Below, piece after piece: positions 42,415 to 51,511 of a DNA stretch of 64,000 bases (position 1 is its first letter; the number at the start of each line of letters is the position of its first letter). The position numbers and the translations under genes are program-made. The notes below the pieces were generated by a model. The model did no database searches, was not told where the DNA came from, and saw only the letters and a list, made by a program, of their open reading frames with translations. Origin of the DNA: JAWKWA01 sp041397765 (GTDB lineage Bacteria > Pseudomonadota > Alphaproteobacteria > Rhizobiales > Hyphomicrobiaceae); assembly GCA_041397765.1 (NCBI GenBank), contig JAWKWA010000014.1:1-64000 (forward strand). Reading direction: 5' to 3'.

Positions 42415-44003
42415 AGGCGTTCGCCGCCCTGATCGACCGGCTCGCCTTCACGCCGGGCCGCAACGACAAGCTACGGCTGCTCGTCGCCTATCTGCGCGAC
42501 ACGCCCGATCCCGATCGCGGCTATGCGCTCGCCGCGCTGACCGATGGCCTGCCGTTGCGGCTGCCGCTCCGGCGCATTCTCGCCGATCTCGTCGAGCGCC
42601 ATGTCGATCCGGTGCTCTATCGGCTCTCGCGCGACTATGTGGGCGATACGGCCGAGACGGTGGCGCTGCTCTGGCCGGAGCGGGAGTCGGCGCGGCCGCC
42701 CGAGCCGCCCCGGCTGTCGGAAATCGTCGAAATGCTGCTCGCGGCGTCCGGCGCCGAGCGGCCGGCGATCGTCGGGCGGATGCTCGACGAGCTCGACGCC
42801 AGCGGGCGCTGGGCGTTCCTGAAGCTCATCGGCGGCGGTTTCCGGATCGGGGTCTCGGCGCGTCTGGCGCGGACCGCGCTCGCCGACATGTCGGGCCAGC
42901 CGATCGAGGCGATCGAGGAGATCTGGCACGGGCTCGCACCGCCCTATCGGGAGCTGTTCGCCTGGCTCGAGGGCAACGCGCCACGGCCCCGGATCACCGG
43001 TGCGCCGGTGTTCCGGCCGATGATGCTCGCTCATCCGATCGAGGAGGCGACGCTCGAAGGGCTCGATATCGGGGCGCATCTGGTCGAATGGAAATGGGAC
43101 GGCATCCGCGTGCAAGTGGCGCGGCGCGGCGGCGTCACACGGCTCTACTCGCGCACCGGCGACGACATATCCGCGGCGTTTCCCGACGTCCTCGAGGGCT
43201 GGAGCGAGGACGTCGTGCTCGATGGCGAGCTGCTCGTCATGCGCGAGGGCGAGGTGGCTGCCTTCAGCGAGCTGCAGCAGCGGCTCAACCGGAAGATCGT
43301 GAGACGGGCCGATCTTGCCTCGCGGCCGGCGCATGTCCGCCTCTACGATGCCCTGATCCTCGAAGGCGAGGATCTGCGCGGTTCGGCGCTCGACGAGCGG
43401 CGCCGGCGGCTCGAGGCTTGGCACCGTGCGAGCCCGCCGCCACGGACGGACCTGTCGCCGGTCATCGCGGTGGGCAATCTCGACGAGATCGACGCGCTGT
43501 GGCGACAGGCGCGCGACATCGGCATCGAGGGGCTGATGCTGAAGACGCGGGCGAGCCCCTATCTCGCCGGGCGGCCGCGCGGTCACTGGTGGAAGCTGAA
43601 ACGGGCGCCGCTGACGGCCGACTGCGTGCTCATGTATGCGCAGCGTGGCTCGGGCCGTCGCTCGTCGCTCTACTCGGATTTCACATTCGGCGCCTGGCGC
43701 GTGGACGCCTCGGGGGCGCGCGAGCTGGTACCGGTCGGCAAGGCCTATTCGGGCTTCACGGACGAGGAGCTCGGCCGGCTCGATCGTTTCATCCGCGCGG
43801 CGACGCGGGAGCGCTTCGGGCCGGTCAGGGCCGTCGAGCCGCGGCTCGTGCTCGAGATCGCCTTCGACGACATCCAACGTTCGAGCCGGCACAAATCGGG
43901 TGTCGCCATGCGGTTTCCGCGCATTCATCGCATCCGCTGGGACAAGCCGGCGGAGGAGGCCGACGACCTCGAACGGCTGACGGCGCTCATCACCGGGAGC
44001 TGA
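42411..44003 (+). CDS. ATP-dependent DNA ligase (LigC/ligase-associated type)
   Basis: This 530-residue ligase has an N-terminal DNA-binding domain (1-200), an adenylation domain with nucleotidyl Lys228 in VEWKWDGIRVQ, RLYSRTGDD, VVLDGELL and LMLKTRASPY, and an OB-fold C-terminus (SGVAMRFPRIHRIRWDK). It seals DNA nicks using ATP in a repair role, separate from the NAD+-dependent replicative ligase. It is coupled to the exonuclease upstream. The DEXH helicase and phosphoesterase often found in this cluster are not here. Confidence 0.94.
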   Translation: MKAFAALIDRLAFTPGRNDKLRLLVAYLRDTPDPDRGYALAALTDGLPLRLPLRRILADLVERHVDPVLYRLSRDYVGDTAETVALLWPERESARPPEPPRLSEIVEMLLAASGAERPAIVGRMLDELDASGRWAFLKLIGGGFRIGVSARLARTALADMSGQPIEAIEEIWHGLAPPYRELFAWLEGNAPRPRITGAPVFRPMMLAHPIEEATLEGLDIGAHLVEWKWDGIRVQVARRGGVTRLYSRTGDDISAAFPDVLEGWSEDVVLDGELLVMREGEVAAFSELQQRLNRKIVRRADLASRPAHVRLYDALILEGEDLRGSALDERRRRLEAWHRASPPPRTDLSPVIAVGNLDEIDALWRQARDIGIEGLMLKTRASPYLAGRPRGHWWKLKRAPLTADCVLMYAQRGSGRRSSLYSDFTFGAWRVDASGARELVPVGKAYSGFTDEELGRLDRFIRAATRERFGPVRAVEPRLVLEIAFDDIQRSSRHKSGVAMRFPRIHRIRWDKPAEEADDLERLTALITGS

Positions 44004-44343
44004 CGGTCGGCGGGCGGCCGCATGCTGCGACGCGGCACAGTCGGCTGCCATTGTCGAAACGTTCGTGCAAATGGTTGAAATCCAGATGATTTTCACATAT
44101 GTATTGTTGACGAACGAGCCTTGGAGCGATTTCGCCGGCAACATTCTTTGGTCCGAAAGTGTTGCTATGCGAAACGACAATGCGCGTGATAATCGGACAG
44201 GCAGTCCGATGGCGCTGACGCGCGCGCCCATGGGTGGTGCGGATGGGGCGCTGCAAGCAGTCAAGCAGATGCGAACGAATGGGATGACCGACCCGCCCGG
44301 CCGATCCACGGCGTTTTGGCGGGCTATCCGGGAGACTTGTGAG
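44004..44343. other. Upstream region of the phasin-like gene
   Basis: No gene is supported. An AT-rich core (44050-44130) includes CGAA-ACG-TTCG, a small perfect dyad, and TTGACG as a possible -35. The region is TGC-rich near 44020-44050. Confidence 0.45.
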
Positions 44344-45102
44344 ATGAACGTTTTCGGGCGTAACCCGTTCGACCCGGCCTCGATCGCCGAGACCTTCTCG
44401 CCCTTCTCGCCTTTCAAGGCGTTCGCGCCGCTCGGCGAGGCCGGCATGATGCCGGCGGTCGGCGCCATGGCGACGCGGGCGATCCGCTCCAATGTCGAGG
44501 TCAGCGGCTATCTCAGCCGGCGGGCGCGGGCGAGCCTGGAGCTTCCCCGGCAGGCCGCGCAATGCCGCTCGCCGCAGGAGCTCGGCCAGCTCCATACCGA
44601 ATACATGACGGCGGCCTGGCAGGACACGGCCGAGAGCATGCAGCGCTTCTGGTCGCTGTGGCTGAGCGTGCCGGGCGTTCAGCCGTCAGCCAGCCAGGCC
44701 GGCGTCCGCAAGACCGCGACCGCAGGTGCGAGCGCCGAGGGACTCGTGGTGCCGTTCAAGACGGCCGAGCGGCCCGAGCGCAAACCCGAGGCCAAGCCCC
44801 ATGCCAAGGCCGAGGCCGGCAAGGATGACGCCGTGAAGGCCGACACCGCGAAGGCCGATACTGTACGGGCAGGCGCCGGCAAGGCCGAGGCCGGCCGTAG
44901 TAAGGAGGCGCCGAAGGCCGCCGCCCACGCCAAGGTTGCCGAGACGCGCAGCCCGGCCGGTCGCGGTGCGGCCGAAAGACAGGACGCCTCGACCCGGACG
45001 GATGATGCCGAGGACGTCTACGAGTGGTGGCGGACGGACATGAAGGCCATCGTGCCGCGGCGGAACGGGGCGGCGGGCACGCCGCATCGCTCGAGCCGCT
45101 GA
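44344..45102 (+). CDS. Phasin-like protein with Lys/Ala-rich C-terminal tail
   Basis: This 252-residue protein has a phasin-like helical core (about 60-115: EVSGYLSRRARASLEL, LGQLHTEYMTAAWQDT, MQRFWSLW) with the FWSLW pattern seen in polyhydroxyalkanoate granule proteins. A tail of about 100 residues follows, dominated by Lys, Ala, Asp and Glu with near-repeats (KADTAKADT, GAGKAEAG). It probably coats PHA granules; the tail may bind nucleic acid as in PhaF-type proteins. ATG 44344 with GGGAGA upstream is preferred to starts further upstream. Confidence 0.8.
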   Translation: MNVFGRNPFDPASIAETFSPFSPFKAFAPLGEAGMMPAVGAMATRAIRSNVEVSGYLSRRARASLELPRQAAQCRSPQELGQLHTEYMTAAWQDTAESMQRFWSLWLSVPGVQPSASQAGVRKTATAGASAEGLVVPFKTAERPERKPEAKPHAKAEAGKDDAVKADTAKADTVRAGAGKAEAGRSKEAPKAAAHAKVAETRSPAGRGAAERQDASTRTDDAEDVYEWWRTDMKAIVPRRNGAAGTPHRSSR

Positions 45103-45458
45103 GCGATCGCCGGCGACGGAGGACGTGTTCGCTCGCCGCGCACTGACCGGTTTCGACATCATGAATGGGCGACCCCGCCCCCGACGATCCCGCGAGCGAT
45201 AGCACCGCCGCCAAGGGCGCGGCGTGACTCAATACCCGCGCGCATGGGTTTCGACCCGTGTTCCCGTTGGATGCCCGCCGGTATCTCCTTCGTTTGCGTG
45301 CGGCCGCTCCACCAACCCCGCGCGCATGTCGCCTCGCCGGCCGCCGGCGCCTCGATAGGCGGAACGCGCTTTCCTTCAGCTTCGAGGCACCGCACCGGCG
45401 TCATGTCGAGGGGCGGTCGAGCGGACCTTGCCGCCTATGGCAGTCCGGCCGGACGGCT
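45103..45458. other. Convergent intergenic region
   Basis: No gene, RNA or strong terminator is recognised. It contains an imperfect dyad CATGGG-TTTCGA-CCCGTG (45243-45260) that superficially resembles a tRNA T-arm but has no tRNA around it. Confidence 0.5.
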
Positions 45459-46607
45459 TCAGACGATGCCCGGGTCGAACGGCTCGGTCGCGCGCAGGAA
45501 GGCCCTGACGAGCGGTGTCGAGGCACGGTCGGTCGTCGCCTCGACGAAGGGACGCCAGATCCGCTTCGCCGCCGCCCGCGATCCGGCGATCGTGGCGCTG
45601 CGCAGGCCCGATCCGAGCGGGCGGGGCTTCTGTTGCCCGAGAAAGGCATAGGCCGCGGTCCAGACGGCGGCCGGAACCCGTCGATTGCCGGGACCGCGCA
45701 ATTGCTCGATGGCCGGCATGGTGCAGTCGTCGTCATGCGGTCCGAACTCGACATCGGCGATACGGCGCTCGCCCTGGCGCACCGAGAAGATGCGGGTCGC
45801 TCGCATCCCGACCTTGGTGCCGTACTGGTCGAGGCAATTGTCCATGGCGGCCGCTTCGGCGAGGAAGTCGTCGAGGGTCTGCAAGGGCACGAAGCGGAAG
45901 CCGTTGACTTCGCCTTCGGGATACCAGGCGTCGCTGATCCCCTCGCCGATGGCGATGGCGAGATCGACGCGGCGCTTCCAGGCTTCGGCTTCCTCGAGAG
46001 CCTTGCGAAAGCCGAGACCGGGCGCGAAGGCGCCGCGCAGCAGGCCATGACCGAGCGTGTCGGGCCGTGACGAGTAGAACGCCCAGGCCGAGAGCAGCAC
46101 GATCCGGTTGATATCGCGGTGGCGCGGCGCGGCCTTGGTACGCCAGGCGAGCCAGAGCGCGAAGTCCTCCCCCGCGAGATCGGCGGCGACGGTGACGCGG
46201 CGGAACCAGGAAACCGCCTTCCAGCTCTCGAGCGGCAGATGATTGACGATGCGCCGGCCGAACTCCTCGCCGGCCGGCAAGCGGGTGAGCGGGGTGTCGA
46301 AGGCCTCGGGCGGCAGGCGCTTCAGCCACAGCGGCAGACCGAGCTCGGCCGCGGCCTCCTTCAAGGGACGGCCGGCGAGCACGAGCTCGAGACAGTGGCG
46401 GCGCGCGGTCGCGGTGCCATAGCCGGTAGCGAGCGCGAAGAGCATGGCCGGGAAACTGTCGGCGAGATCGGCGAGCGCCCGCGAACTCGCGGCCAGCTCC
46501 TGCACATCGGTGCGATGGGGAGGAGCGAAGCGGTCGAGATGCGTGGCCGATGCCCGCATTCTGGTCTCGTCCACCCGAGGCCTGCGCTTTTCCGCCGTGC
46601 CGACCAT
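45459..46607 (-). CDS. Uncharacterised protein with PcfJ-like C-terminal half
   Basis: This 382-residue cytosolic protein is Arg/Ala/Trp-rich. Its C-terminal part (about 235-325) runs FVPLQTLDDFLAEAAAMDNC, then IFSVRQGERRIADVEF and IEQLRGPGNRRVP, which resembles PcfJ-like proteins encoded on conjugative elements. No conjugation genes are present, so a chromosomal lineage of unknown role is likely. ATG 46607 with AGGA upstream is preferred over TTG 46658. Confidence 0.75.
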   Translation of the reverse strand: MVGTAEKRRPRVDETRMRASATHLDRFAPPHRTDVQELAASSRALADLADSFPAMLFALATGYGTATARRHCLELVLAGRPLKEAAAELGLPLWLKRLPPEAFDTPLTRLPAGEEFGRRIVNHLPLESWKAVSWFRRVTVAADLAGEDFALWLAWRTKAAPRHRDINRIVLLSAWAFYSSRPDTLGHGLLRGAFAPGLGFRKALEEAEAWKRRVDLAIAIGEGISDAWYPEGEVNGFRFVPLQTLDDFLAEAAAMDNCLDQYGTKVGMRATRIFSVRQGERRIADVEFGPHDDDCTMPAIEQLRGPGNRRVPAAVWTAAYAFLGQQKPRPLGSGLRSATIAGSRAAAKRIWRPFVEATTDRASTPLVRAFLRATEPFDPGIV

Positions 46608-47048
46608 CGATCCTCGCTTCTCCCGCCGGGGAGGATTGCGCACGACAAAGGTGGTCAAAGATGGGACGGCAGGTGACCGACGGTGGGCGCTTTCAGGATC
46701 GCCCCGGCGCTGTCATGCGCAAACGGCAGGGCTCGCTCCGGCAGCGGCGCCGCGCGCGCAGAGTTGATCGGAATGCCATTGACTTGCCGCCTTGGACGTC
46801 GCATCGGACGCTGCGGTGAGGGAGACGAGGGCTTTGCCCGCCTCGACGAGTGCAGGTCACGGGACGAGCGAGACGCCCCTTGGCCCCGTCTGTCGCCCCC
46901 GCCCCTCGCTCCGCAGTCCGATCCATGCATTCGATCCCGAGCCGTCAAGGCCGGCTGGCTTCAGCGAATGCCGGTTGGCGGCTCGCATGGTGCCGAGGGA
47001 GCCAGGATCTCACGTGTCGTCGTCCAATACCCCGATGGAGTGGTGCCC
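46608..47048. other. Divergent region between PcfJ-like and RimB-RimK genes
   Basis: This is 441 bp without a supported gene. It carries GGAG (47037-47040) eight bases before the GTG start at 47049. I see no clear operator or promoter hexamers. Confidence 0.5.
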
Positions 47049-48449
47049 GTGACAGCCCCGTTCGTGCTCGGCTGGGAGGAATGGGTCGCGCTGCCCGAGC
47101 TCGGCCTGCCGGCGCTGAAGGCCAAGGTCGACACAGGCGCCCGGACATCGGCGCTGCATGCCTTCGCCATCGAGCCGTTCGGGCCGGCGGAGCGACCGAA
47201 GGTGCGCTTCGGCGTCCATCCGGTGCCCGAGCGCAAGGACATCGAGGTCTACTGCTCGGCCAATGTCATCGACCGGCGCGAGGTGACGAGCTCGAACGGC
47301 GAGACGGAGCTGCGCTATGTCATCGGCAGTCATCTGAAGATCGGCGACCATGTCTGGCCGATCGAGGTTTCGCTGACCAATCGCGAGACCATGTCCTATC
47401 GCATGCTGATCGGGCGGCAGGCGATCAGCGGCGACGTCATGGTCAATCCGGGTCTGTCGTTCCAGCAGCCGATTCTCGACTATAGCGCCTATGACGATAT
47501 CGCAGGGCGGCCGATCGCGCGGCGCACGCTCAGGATCTGCCTCCTCACCCGCGAGCCCGGCAACTATTCGGGGCGCCGGCTGCGCGAGGCCGCCGAAGCG
47601 CGGGGACACGAGCTCGAGACGGTCGACACCGCGCGCTGCACCATGTCGATCAACGTGCCGGCGCCGCGCGTGCATTTCGGCGACCAGCCGCTGCCGTTCT
47701 TCGATGCGGTGGTGCCGCGCATCGGCGCGTCGATGACTTTCTATGGCATGGCGGTGGTGCGGCAGTTCGAGATGATGGGCTGCTACTGCGTCAACCGGGC
47801 GGATGCGATCGGCGTCGCGCGCGACAAGCTGCTCGCCCACCAGACACTCGCCCGGCACCGCGTTCCGACACCGGCGACCGCCTTTGCCCATTCGGCCAAG
47901 GACACGCGCCATCTGATCGACCTGATCGGCGGGCCGCCGCTCGTCCTCAAGCTGCTGACGAGCACGCAAGGCAAGGGCGTCATGCTGGCGGAGACGCGGG
48001 CGGCGGCGCTCGGTCTCGTCGACACGCTGCGCGGGCTCGACGCCAATTTCATCGTCCAGGAGTTCATCGCCGAGGCGGCCGGTGCCGACATCCGCTGCTT
48101 CGTGGTGGGGGGACGGGTGGTGGCGGCGATGCAGCGCCAGGCCGCGCGGGGCGATTTCCGCGCCAACCTCCATTCCGGCGGCACGGCAGAGCGCGTCAAG
48201 CTGACGAAGGAGGAACGCAAGCTGGCCGTCAAGGCGGCGCGCGTCATCGGCCTCAATGTGGCCGGTGTCGATCTGCTGCGCTCGAAGGACGGGCCCAAAG
48301 TGCTGGAGGTCAATTCCTCGCCGGGGCTCGAGGGCATCGAGGCGGTCTCGGGCAAGGACATCGCCGGCATGATCATCGATCACGCCGCGGAGAATGTCCG
48401 CTCGCTGGTGCATGTGCCCGACGACGACGACATCGCACCGGCTGGCTGA
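47049..48449 (+). CDS. RimB-like retropepsin / RimK-like ATP-grasp ligase fusion
   Basis: This 466-residue protein has two parts. Residues 1-150 match the PF05618 ATP-dependent zinc protease/RimB family: GWEEWVALPELGLPALKAKV then catalytic Asp28 in DTGARTSALH. Residues about 165-466 are a RimK-like ATP-grasp ligase: RDKLLAHQTLARHRVPTP, STQGKGVMLAE, QEFIAEAAGADIRCFVVGG, and VLEVNSSPGLEGIE for Mg-ATP. RimK adds C-terminal glutamates to ribosomal protein S6 and RimB trims them; here both activities are on one chain. Start GTG 47049 with GGAG eight bases upstream. Confidence 0.88.
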   Translation: MTAPFVLGWEEWVALPELGLPALKAKVDTGARTSALHAFAIEPFGPAERPKVRFGVHPVPERKDIEVYCSANVIDRREVTSSNGETELRYVIGSHLKIGDHVWPIEVSLTNRETMSYRMLIGRQAISGDVMVNPGLSFQQPILDYSAYDDIAGRPIARRTLRICLLTREPGNYSGRRLREAAEARGHELETVDTARCTMSINVPAPRVHFGDQPLPFFDAVVPRIGASMTFYGMAVVRQFEMMGCYCVNRADAIGVARDKLLAHQTLARHRVPTPATAFAHSAKDTRHLIDLIGGPPLVLKLLTSTQGKGVMLAETRAAALGLVDTLRGLDANFIVQEFIAEAAGADIRCFVVGGRVVAAMQRQAARGDFRANLHSGGTAERVKLTKEERKLAVKAARVIGLNVAGVDLLRSKDGPKVLEVNSSPGLEGIEAVSGKDIAGMIIDHAAENVRSLVHVPDDDDIAPAG

Positions 48450-48477
48450 GCGGGGCGCGCCCGTGCGTTTGGCGCCG

Positions 48478-49341
48478 TCAATTGCGGCGGAAGGCCATGG
48501 AGGCGAGCAGACCGGCGACGAGCGCAAAGCCGACGGCGGCGAGGCCGTAGACGAAGGGCTGGCGGAAGGCGAGATTGTGCACCTCGCGCTCGAAGCCGCC
48601 GCGCTCGAGGCCGAGTTTGGTCTTGAAGGTCGAGAGCAGGTCGCCGCCACGGAACAGGTAGATCCAGGCGGTGAACTGTCCGACCGAGACATTGGCCGGC
48701 AGATCGACCGAGGCGCGGAACAGGCTGCGGCCGATGAAGGCGACGCCGCGCGGCTGGTCGAGATAGAGGCTCTGGCGGCGCTTGATGCGGAAGATCGCCT
48801 CGCGAAAGTCCTCGAGCTCCTTGACGCCGAGCTGCGCGCTCGTCTGGAAACGCAAGTTCTCGAAACCGATGCCGTGCTGATAGAGCACGGGCTTGGGCGC
48901 GATCTCGGTCACCGGACGGGTGGTGACGAGGGCGTAGTAGCTCGGCACGTCGTCGAAACGGATCATGCTCGTATTGATCCAGATGCCGGCGACGTTGGAC
49001 TTCCTGCGGGTCTGGAGGGCCTCGCGCGGGCCCTCGATCACCACGGCGATGTCGTAGAGGCCCTGGTCGGCCGAGATCTGGCGCGAGTTCTCGATGGTGC
49101 CGAAGACGACGACCTGGGAGCCGGTGAAGTCGGTCTCGACCGAGATGTTGCGGGTCGAGACGTCGGCCTCGATCGACTCGCGGCGGTCGGGCTCGGCGGT
49201 GGCCGTGCCGGCCGGCGCGACGGTCGGGCCACTGGTCTGTGCAAGCGTCTGGGCGAGCGCCGATAGAGACAGCAGCACGAAGGCCGCCAGCGCCAGCATG
49301 GGACGCAGCGAGGTCGACATGCTGGCGTGCCGCCCGCTCAT
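48478..49341 (-). CDS. TIGR02186 family membrane-anchored protein
   Basis: This 287-residue protein has a signal segment (about 14-32), a periplasmic beta-rich body (residues 55-255, including SIEADVSTRNISVETDF and GSQVVVFGTIEN) and one C-terminal membrane helix (about 262-284) ending AFRRN. It matches the TIGR02186 group regularly found beside TauE/SafE transporters. It overlaps the transporter stop by ATGA, implying a functional pair. Biochemical role unknown. Confidence 0.85.
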   Translation of the reverse strand: MSGRHASMSTSLRPMLALAAFVLLSLSALAQTLAQTSGPTVAPAGTATAEPDRRESIEADVSTRNISVETDFTGSQVVVFGTIENSRQISADQGLYDIAVVIEGPREALQTRRKSNVAGIWINTSMIRFDDVPSYYALVTTRPVTEIAPKPVLYQHGIGFENLRFQTSAQLGVKELEDFREAIFRIKRRQSLYLDQPRGVAFIGRSLFRASVDLPANVSVGQFTAWIYLFRGGDLLSTFKTKLGLERGGFEREVHNLAFRQPFVYGLAAVGFALVAGLLASMAFRRN

Positions 49342-50264
49342 GACGTCACCGCGACGGGGGCGATCGAGAAGATGTCCTCGGGCCGGACGATGAGGCCGAA
49401 GGCGAGGCGGACGGCGACGGCGAGAACCAGGAGGGCAAGGATGGCGCGGAGCTGCTCGGCCTTCAGGCGCGCACTCGTCTGCACGCCGATCTGCGCACCG
49501 ATGACGCCCGAGACGATGAGGATGCCGGCCAGAACCGCGTCGACCGTCTGGTTCTGGTAGGCCTGCATGATGGTGGTGAAGGCGCCGACGAAGACGGTCT
49601 GGAACAGCGAGGTGCCGAACACGACATTGGTCGGCACCTTGAGCAGATAGATCATCGCCGGGACGATGACGAAACCGCCGCCGACGCCCATGATGGCGGA
49701 CAGGAAGCCGACCAGCACGCCGAGCGCGAAGGGCGGAATGGCGCTGATATAGAGCTTGGAGCGGTGGAAGCGCTGCTTCAGCGGCAGTTTGTGCAGCCAG
49801 TTGCGGTGCGACTGCCGGCGCTGCTGGGCGGTGCTGCCCTGGCGATTGCGCAAGAGGGCGTTGACGCTCTCGATCAGCATCAGCGCGCCGATGATGCCCA
49901 GAAAGGTGACGTAGGTCAGCGAGATGAAGAGGTCGATCTGGCCGAGGGCGCGCAGGATCTTGACGATCTGCACGCCTCCGATCGAGCCCAAGATGCCGCC
50001 CGTCAGCATGATGGTGCCGAGCTTCACGTCGACATTCTGGCGGCGCCACTGGGTGAGCGCGCCCGAGACCGAGGAGGCGACGACCTGGTTGGCGCCGGTT
50101 GCGACGGCGACGGCCGGCGAGATGCCCATGAAGATCAGCAGCGGCGTGATGAGGAAGCCGCCGCCGACGCCGAACATGCCCGACAGGAAGCCGACCGCTC
50201 CACCCATGGCCAGTATGATCAGGACATTGACCGACAACTCGGCGATCGGCAGATAGATCTGCAT
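49338..50264 (-). CDS. TauE/SafE family sulfite/sulfonate exporter-like permease
   Basis: This 308-residue protein has about eight membrane helices and duplicated TauE/SafE motifs: GFLSGMFGVGGGFLITPLLI near the start and GFLSAIMGVGGGFVIVPAMI in the second half. Family members are proposed to export sulfite or sulfoacetate. It is coupled to the TIGR02186 gene. Confidence 0.9.
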   Translation of the reverse strand: MQIYLPIAELSVNVLIILAMGGAVGFLSGMFGVGGGFLITPLLIFMGISPAVAVATGANQVVASSVSGALTQWRRQNVDVKLGTIMLTGGILGSIGGVQIVKILRALGQIDLFISLTYVTFLGIIGALMLIESVNALLRNRQGSTAQQRRQSHRNWLHKLPLKQRFHRSKLYISAIPPFALGVLVGFLSAIMGVGGGFVIVPAMIYLLKVPTNVVFGTSLFQTVFVGAFTTIMQAYQNQTVDAVLAGILIVSGVIGAQIGVQTSARLKAEQLRAILALLVLAVAVRLAFGLIVRPEDIFSIAPVAVTS

Positions 50265-50295
50265 GTCCCGTGGCTCGTGAGCGTTGAGCGCCCGA

Positions 50296-50441
50296 CTAGT
50301 GATCCGATTGCGACATTCGCATCCTGCTCAGGAAGGCAAATGTCGAAATCGCACGGGCCACTAGCAAGCTGTTGATTCCAGTCGAGCTTCGTCAGCATGT
50401 CCAACTTGGATGGAATCGGCCCGACCTTGTCGGACATGCTG
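50296..50441. repeat. Composite palindromic repeat, copy C (diverged)
   Basis: The first hairpin keeps CTAGTG (50296-50301), GCGACATTCGC (50310-50320) and the right arm GCAAATGTCGAAATC (50336-50350) with CCACTAG (50358-50364). The spacer CAAGCTGTTGATTC matches copy A. The second hairpin has different arms: CAGCATGTCC (50393-50402) pairs with GGACATGCTG (50432-50441). It shows that the two hairpins can evolve or be exchanged independently. Confidence 0.8.
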
Positions 50442-50460
50442 CAATTCTTTGTCCTCGAGT

Positions 50461-50515
50461 CTGATTCTCGCTCTCGATGTTCGCGCGGACGCTCGCATCT
50501 CAATCGGTCAGGCTC
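50461..50515. repeat. Short dispersed repeat unit related to 54234-54340
   Basis: The segment GCGCGGACGCTCGCATCTCA, followed by ATCGGTCAGGCTCT, shares most bases with the two units at 54234-54340, whose core is GCTCGCATCCCGACCGATCA. It directly follows repeat C. Confidence 0.6.
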
Positions 50516-50859
50516 TCGTCCGACATCCGGGCGACGCACCTGGCCGCGGCCGGCACCCGAATGGCGTCCCCGCTCCACCACCCGCCCGTAAAGCGGTTGG
50601 TGGCACACCCGATATTGGGAGGGCGCAGGCGATGTGGCGCATGAAGCGCTTCGTGCGACCTTTGGTCAATGCGACGATATGCGCAACGCGTCCGGACCCG
50701 TTGCGTCAGGCAGGGCAGGGCAGGGTGAAGTCGGGCGGGCTCAAAGAGCCGAGGTATTCTGATGCGAAATCGTGATCAAAGGCAAGGCCTTGTCCACGAC
50801 GAGACCGGCCGGCGCCGAGGCTCTTTCAGAATCCGTGGCTGACCTCGACGCTCGCGGTC

Positions 50860-51255
50860 TCAATCTTCCATGGACCATCCGCCGGGGAGGCAGACGCCGG
50901 GCAGCAGGGAGCGGGCGAGTTTGCGCTGGCGACGCGACAGCACGTCGAACAACCGGCTGCCGCTGCCGCGTAATTCCTCGGCGGCGGCCCTCGCCGCCAT
51001 GCCGGGACCGAAGATGTCGTCGAGGCCGTCGCTGTCGGGCGGTGCTTCATCCTGCGTATCAGGGACCCGGTCGTCCTCGTGCCAGTCACGGACCCGTTCG
51101 GCATTGCGAAGGAAGGTGCGGGCGAACTCGTCCCAGGCGGCAGCCTGCTGCTCGGTGATGCCGAGGCTGCGCTCGAGCGCGGCGAGGTGCCGCTCCGCCT
51201 TCCTGCCCGCCCGCTCACGGGCGAGAGGGAACATCGCCAATTTTTCGGCCGACAT
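50860..51255 (-). CDS. Uncharacterised protein with Spy/CpxP-like LTxxQ features
   Basis: This 131-residue, charged, mostly helical protein has two segments resembling the LTxxQ motif of Spy/CpxP-type proteins (LGITEQQAAAWDEFARTFLR and LSRRQRKLARSLLP). An acidic linker (DEAPPDSDGLDDIF) separates them. Unlike Spy it has no obvious signal peptide. ATG 51255 is preferred; GTG 51297 would add 14 residues. Function unknown. Confidence 0.65.
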   Translation of the reverse strand: MSAEKLAMFPLARERAGRKAERHLAALERSLGITEQQAAAWDEFARTFLRNAERVRDWHEDDRVPDTQDEAPPDSDGLDDIFGPGMAARAAAEELRGSGSRLFDVLSRRQRKLARSLLPGVCLPGGWSMED

Positions 51256-51511
51256 GTGAAACCGCCTGTCGTACGCAGAACTGAGCCGAATTTGCACCAG
51301 TATATCTGAAATTTCCGTTCTCTTGCAGAGGTTTCTCGCGCGTCGTCGCGCCCTCGAGTGCTTCGCCGGTCAAGTGCATGCCGTCCTCGCGACCCCGTGC
51401 ACCGCGTGCAAACACGGATCGTCCGGGTACTTGCCGTCCCGGCGCAATCCGTCAGTGAACGCTCGTGAGGGGCCAACGGTTCCCGAGGGATCCGCGGAGC
51501 CGATCGCCCGA

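Larger units (their letters stand above)
50265..50859. other. 595-bp non-coding region with repeat copy C
   Basis: It contains repeat C (50296-50441), the short repeat unit at 50461-50515, a GGCAGG-type tandem (about 50708-50726) and otherwise GC-rich sequence. No gene is supported. Confidence 0.6.

Noticed and set aside
45243..45260. T-arm-like CATGGG-TTTCGA-CCCGTG, possible tRNA
   Set aside because: No acceptor stem, D-arm or anticodon arm can be formed around it.
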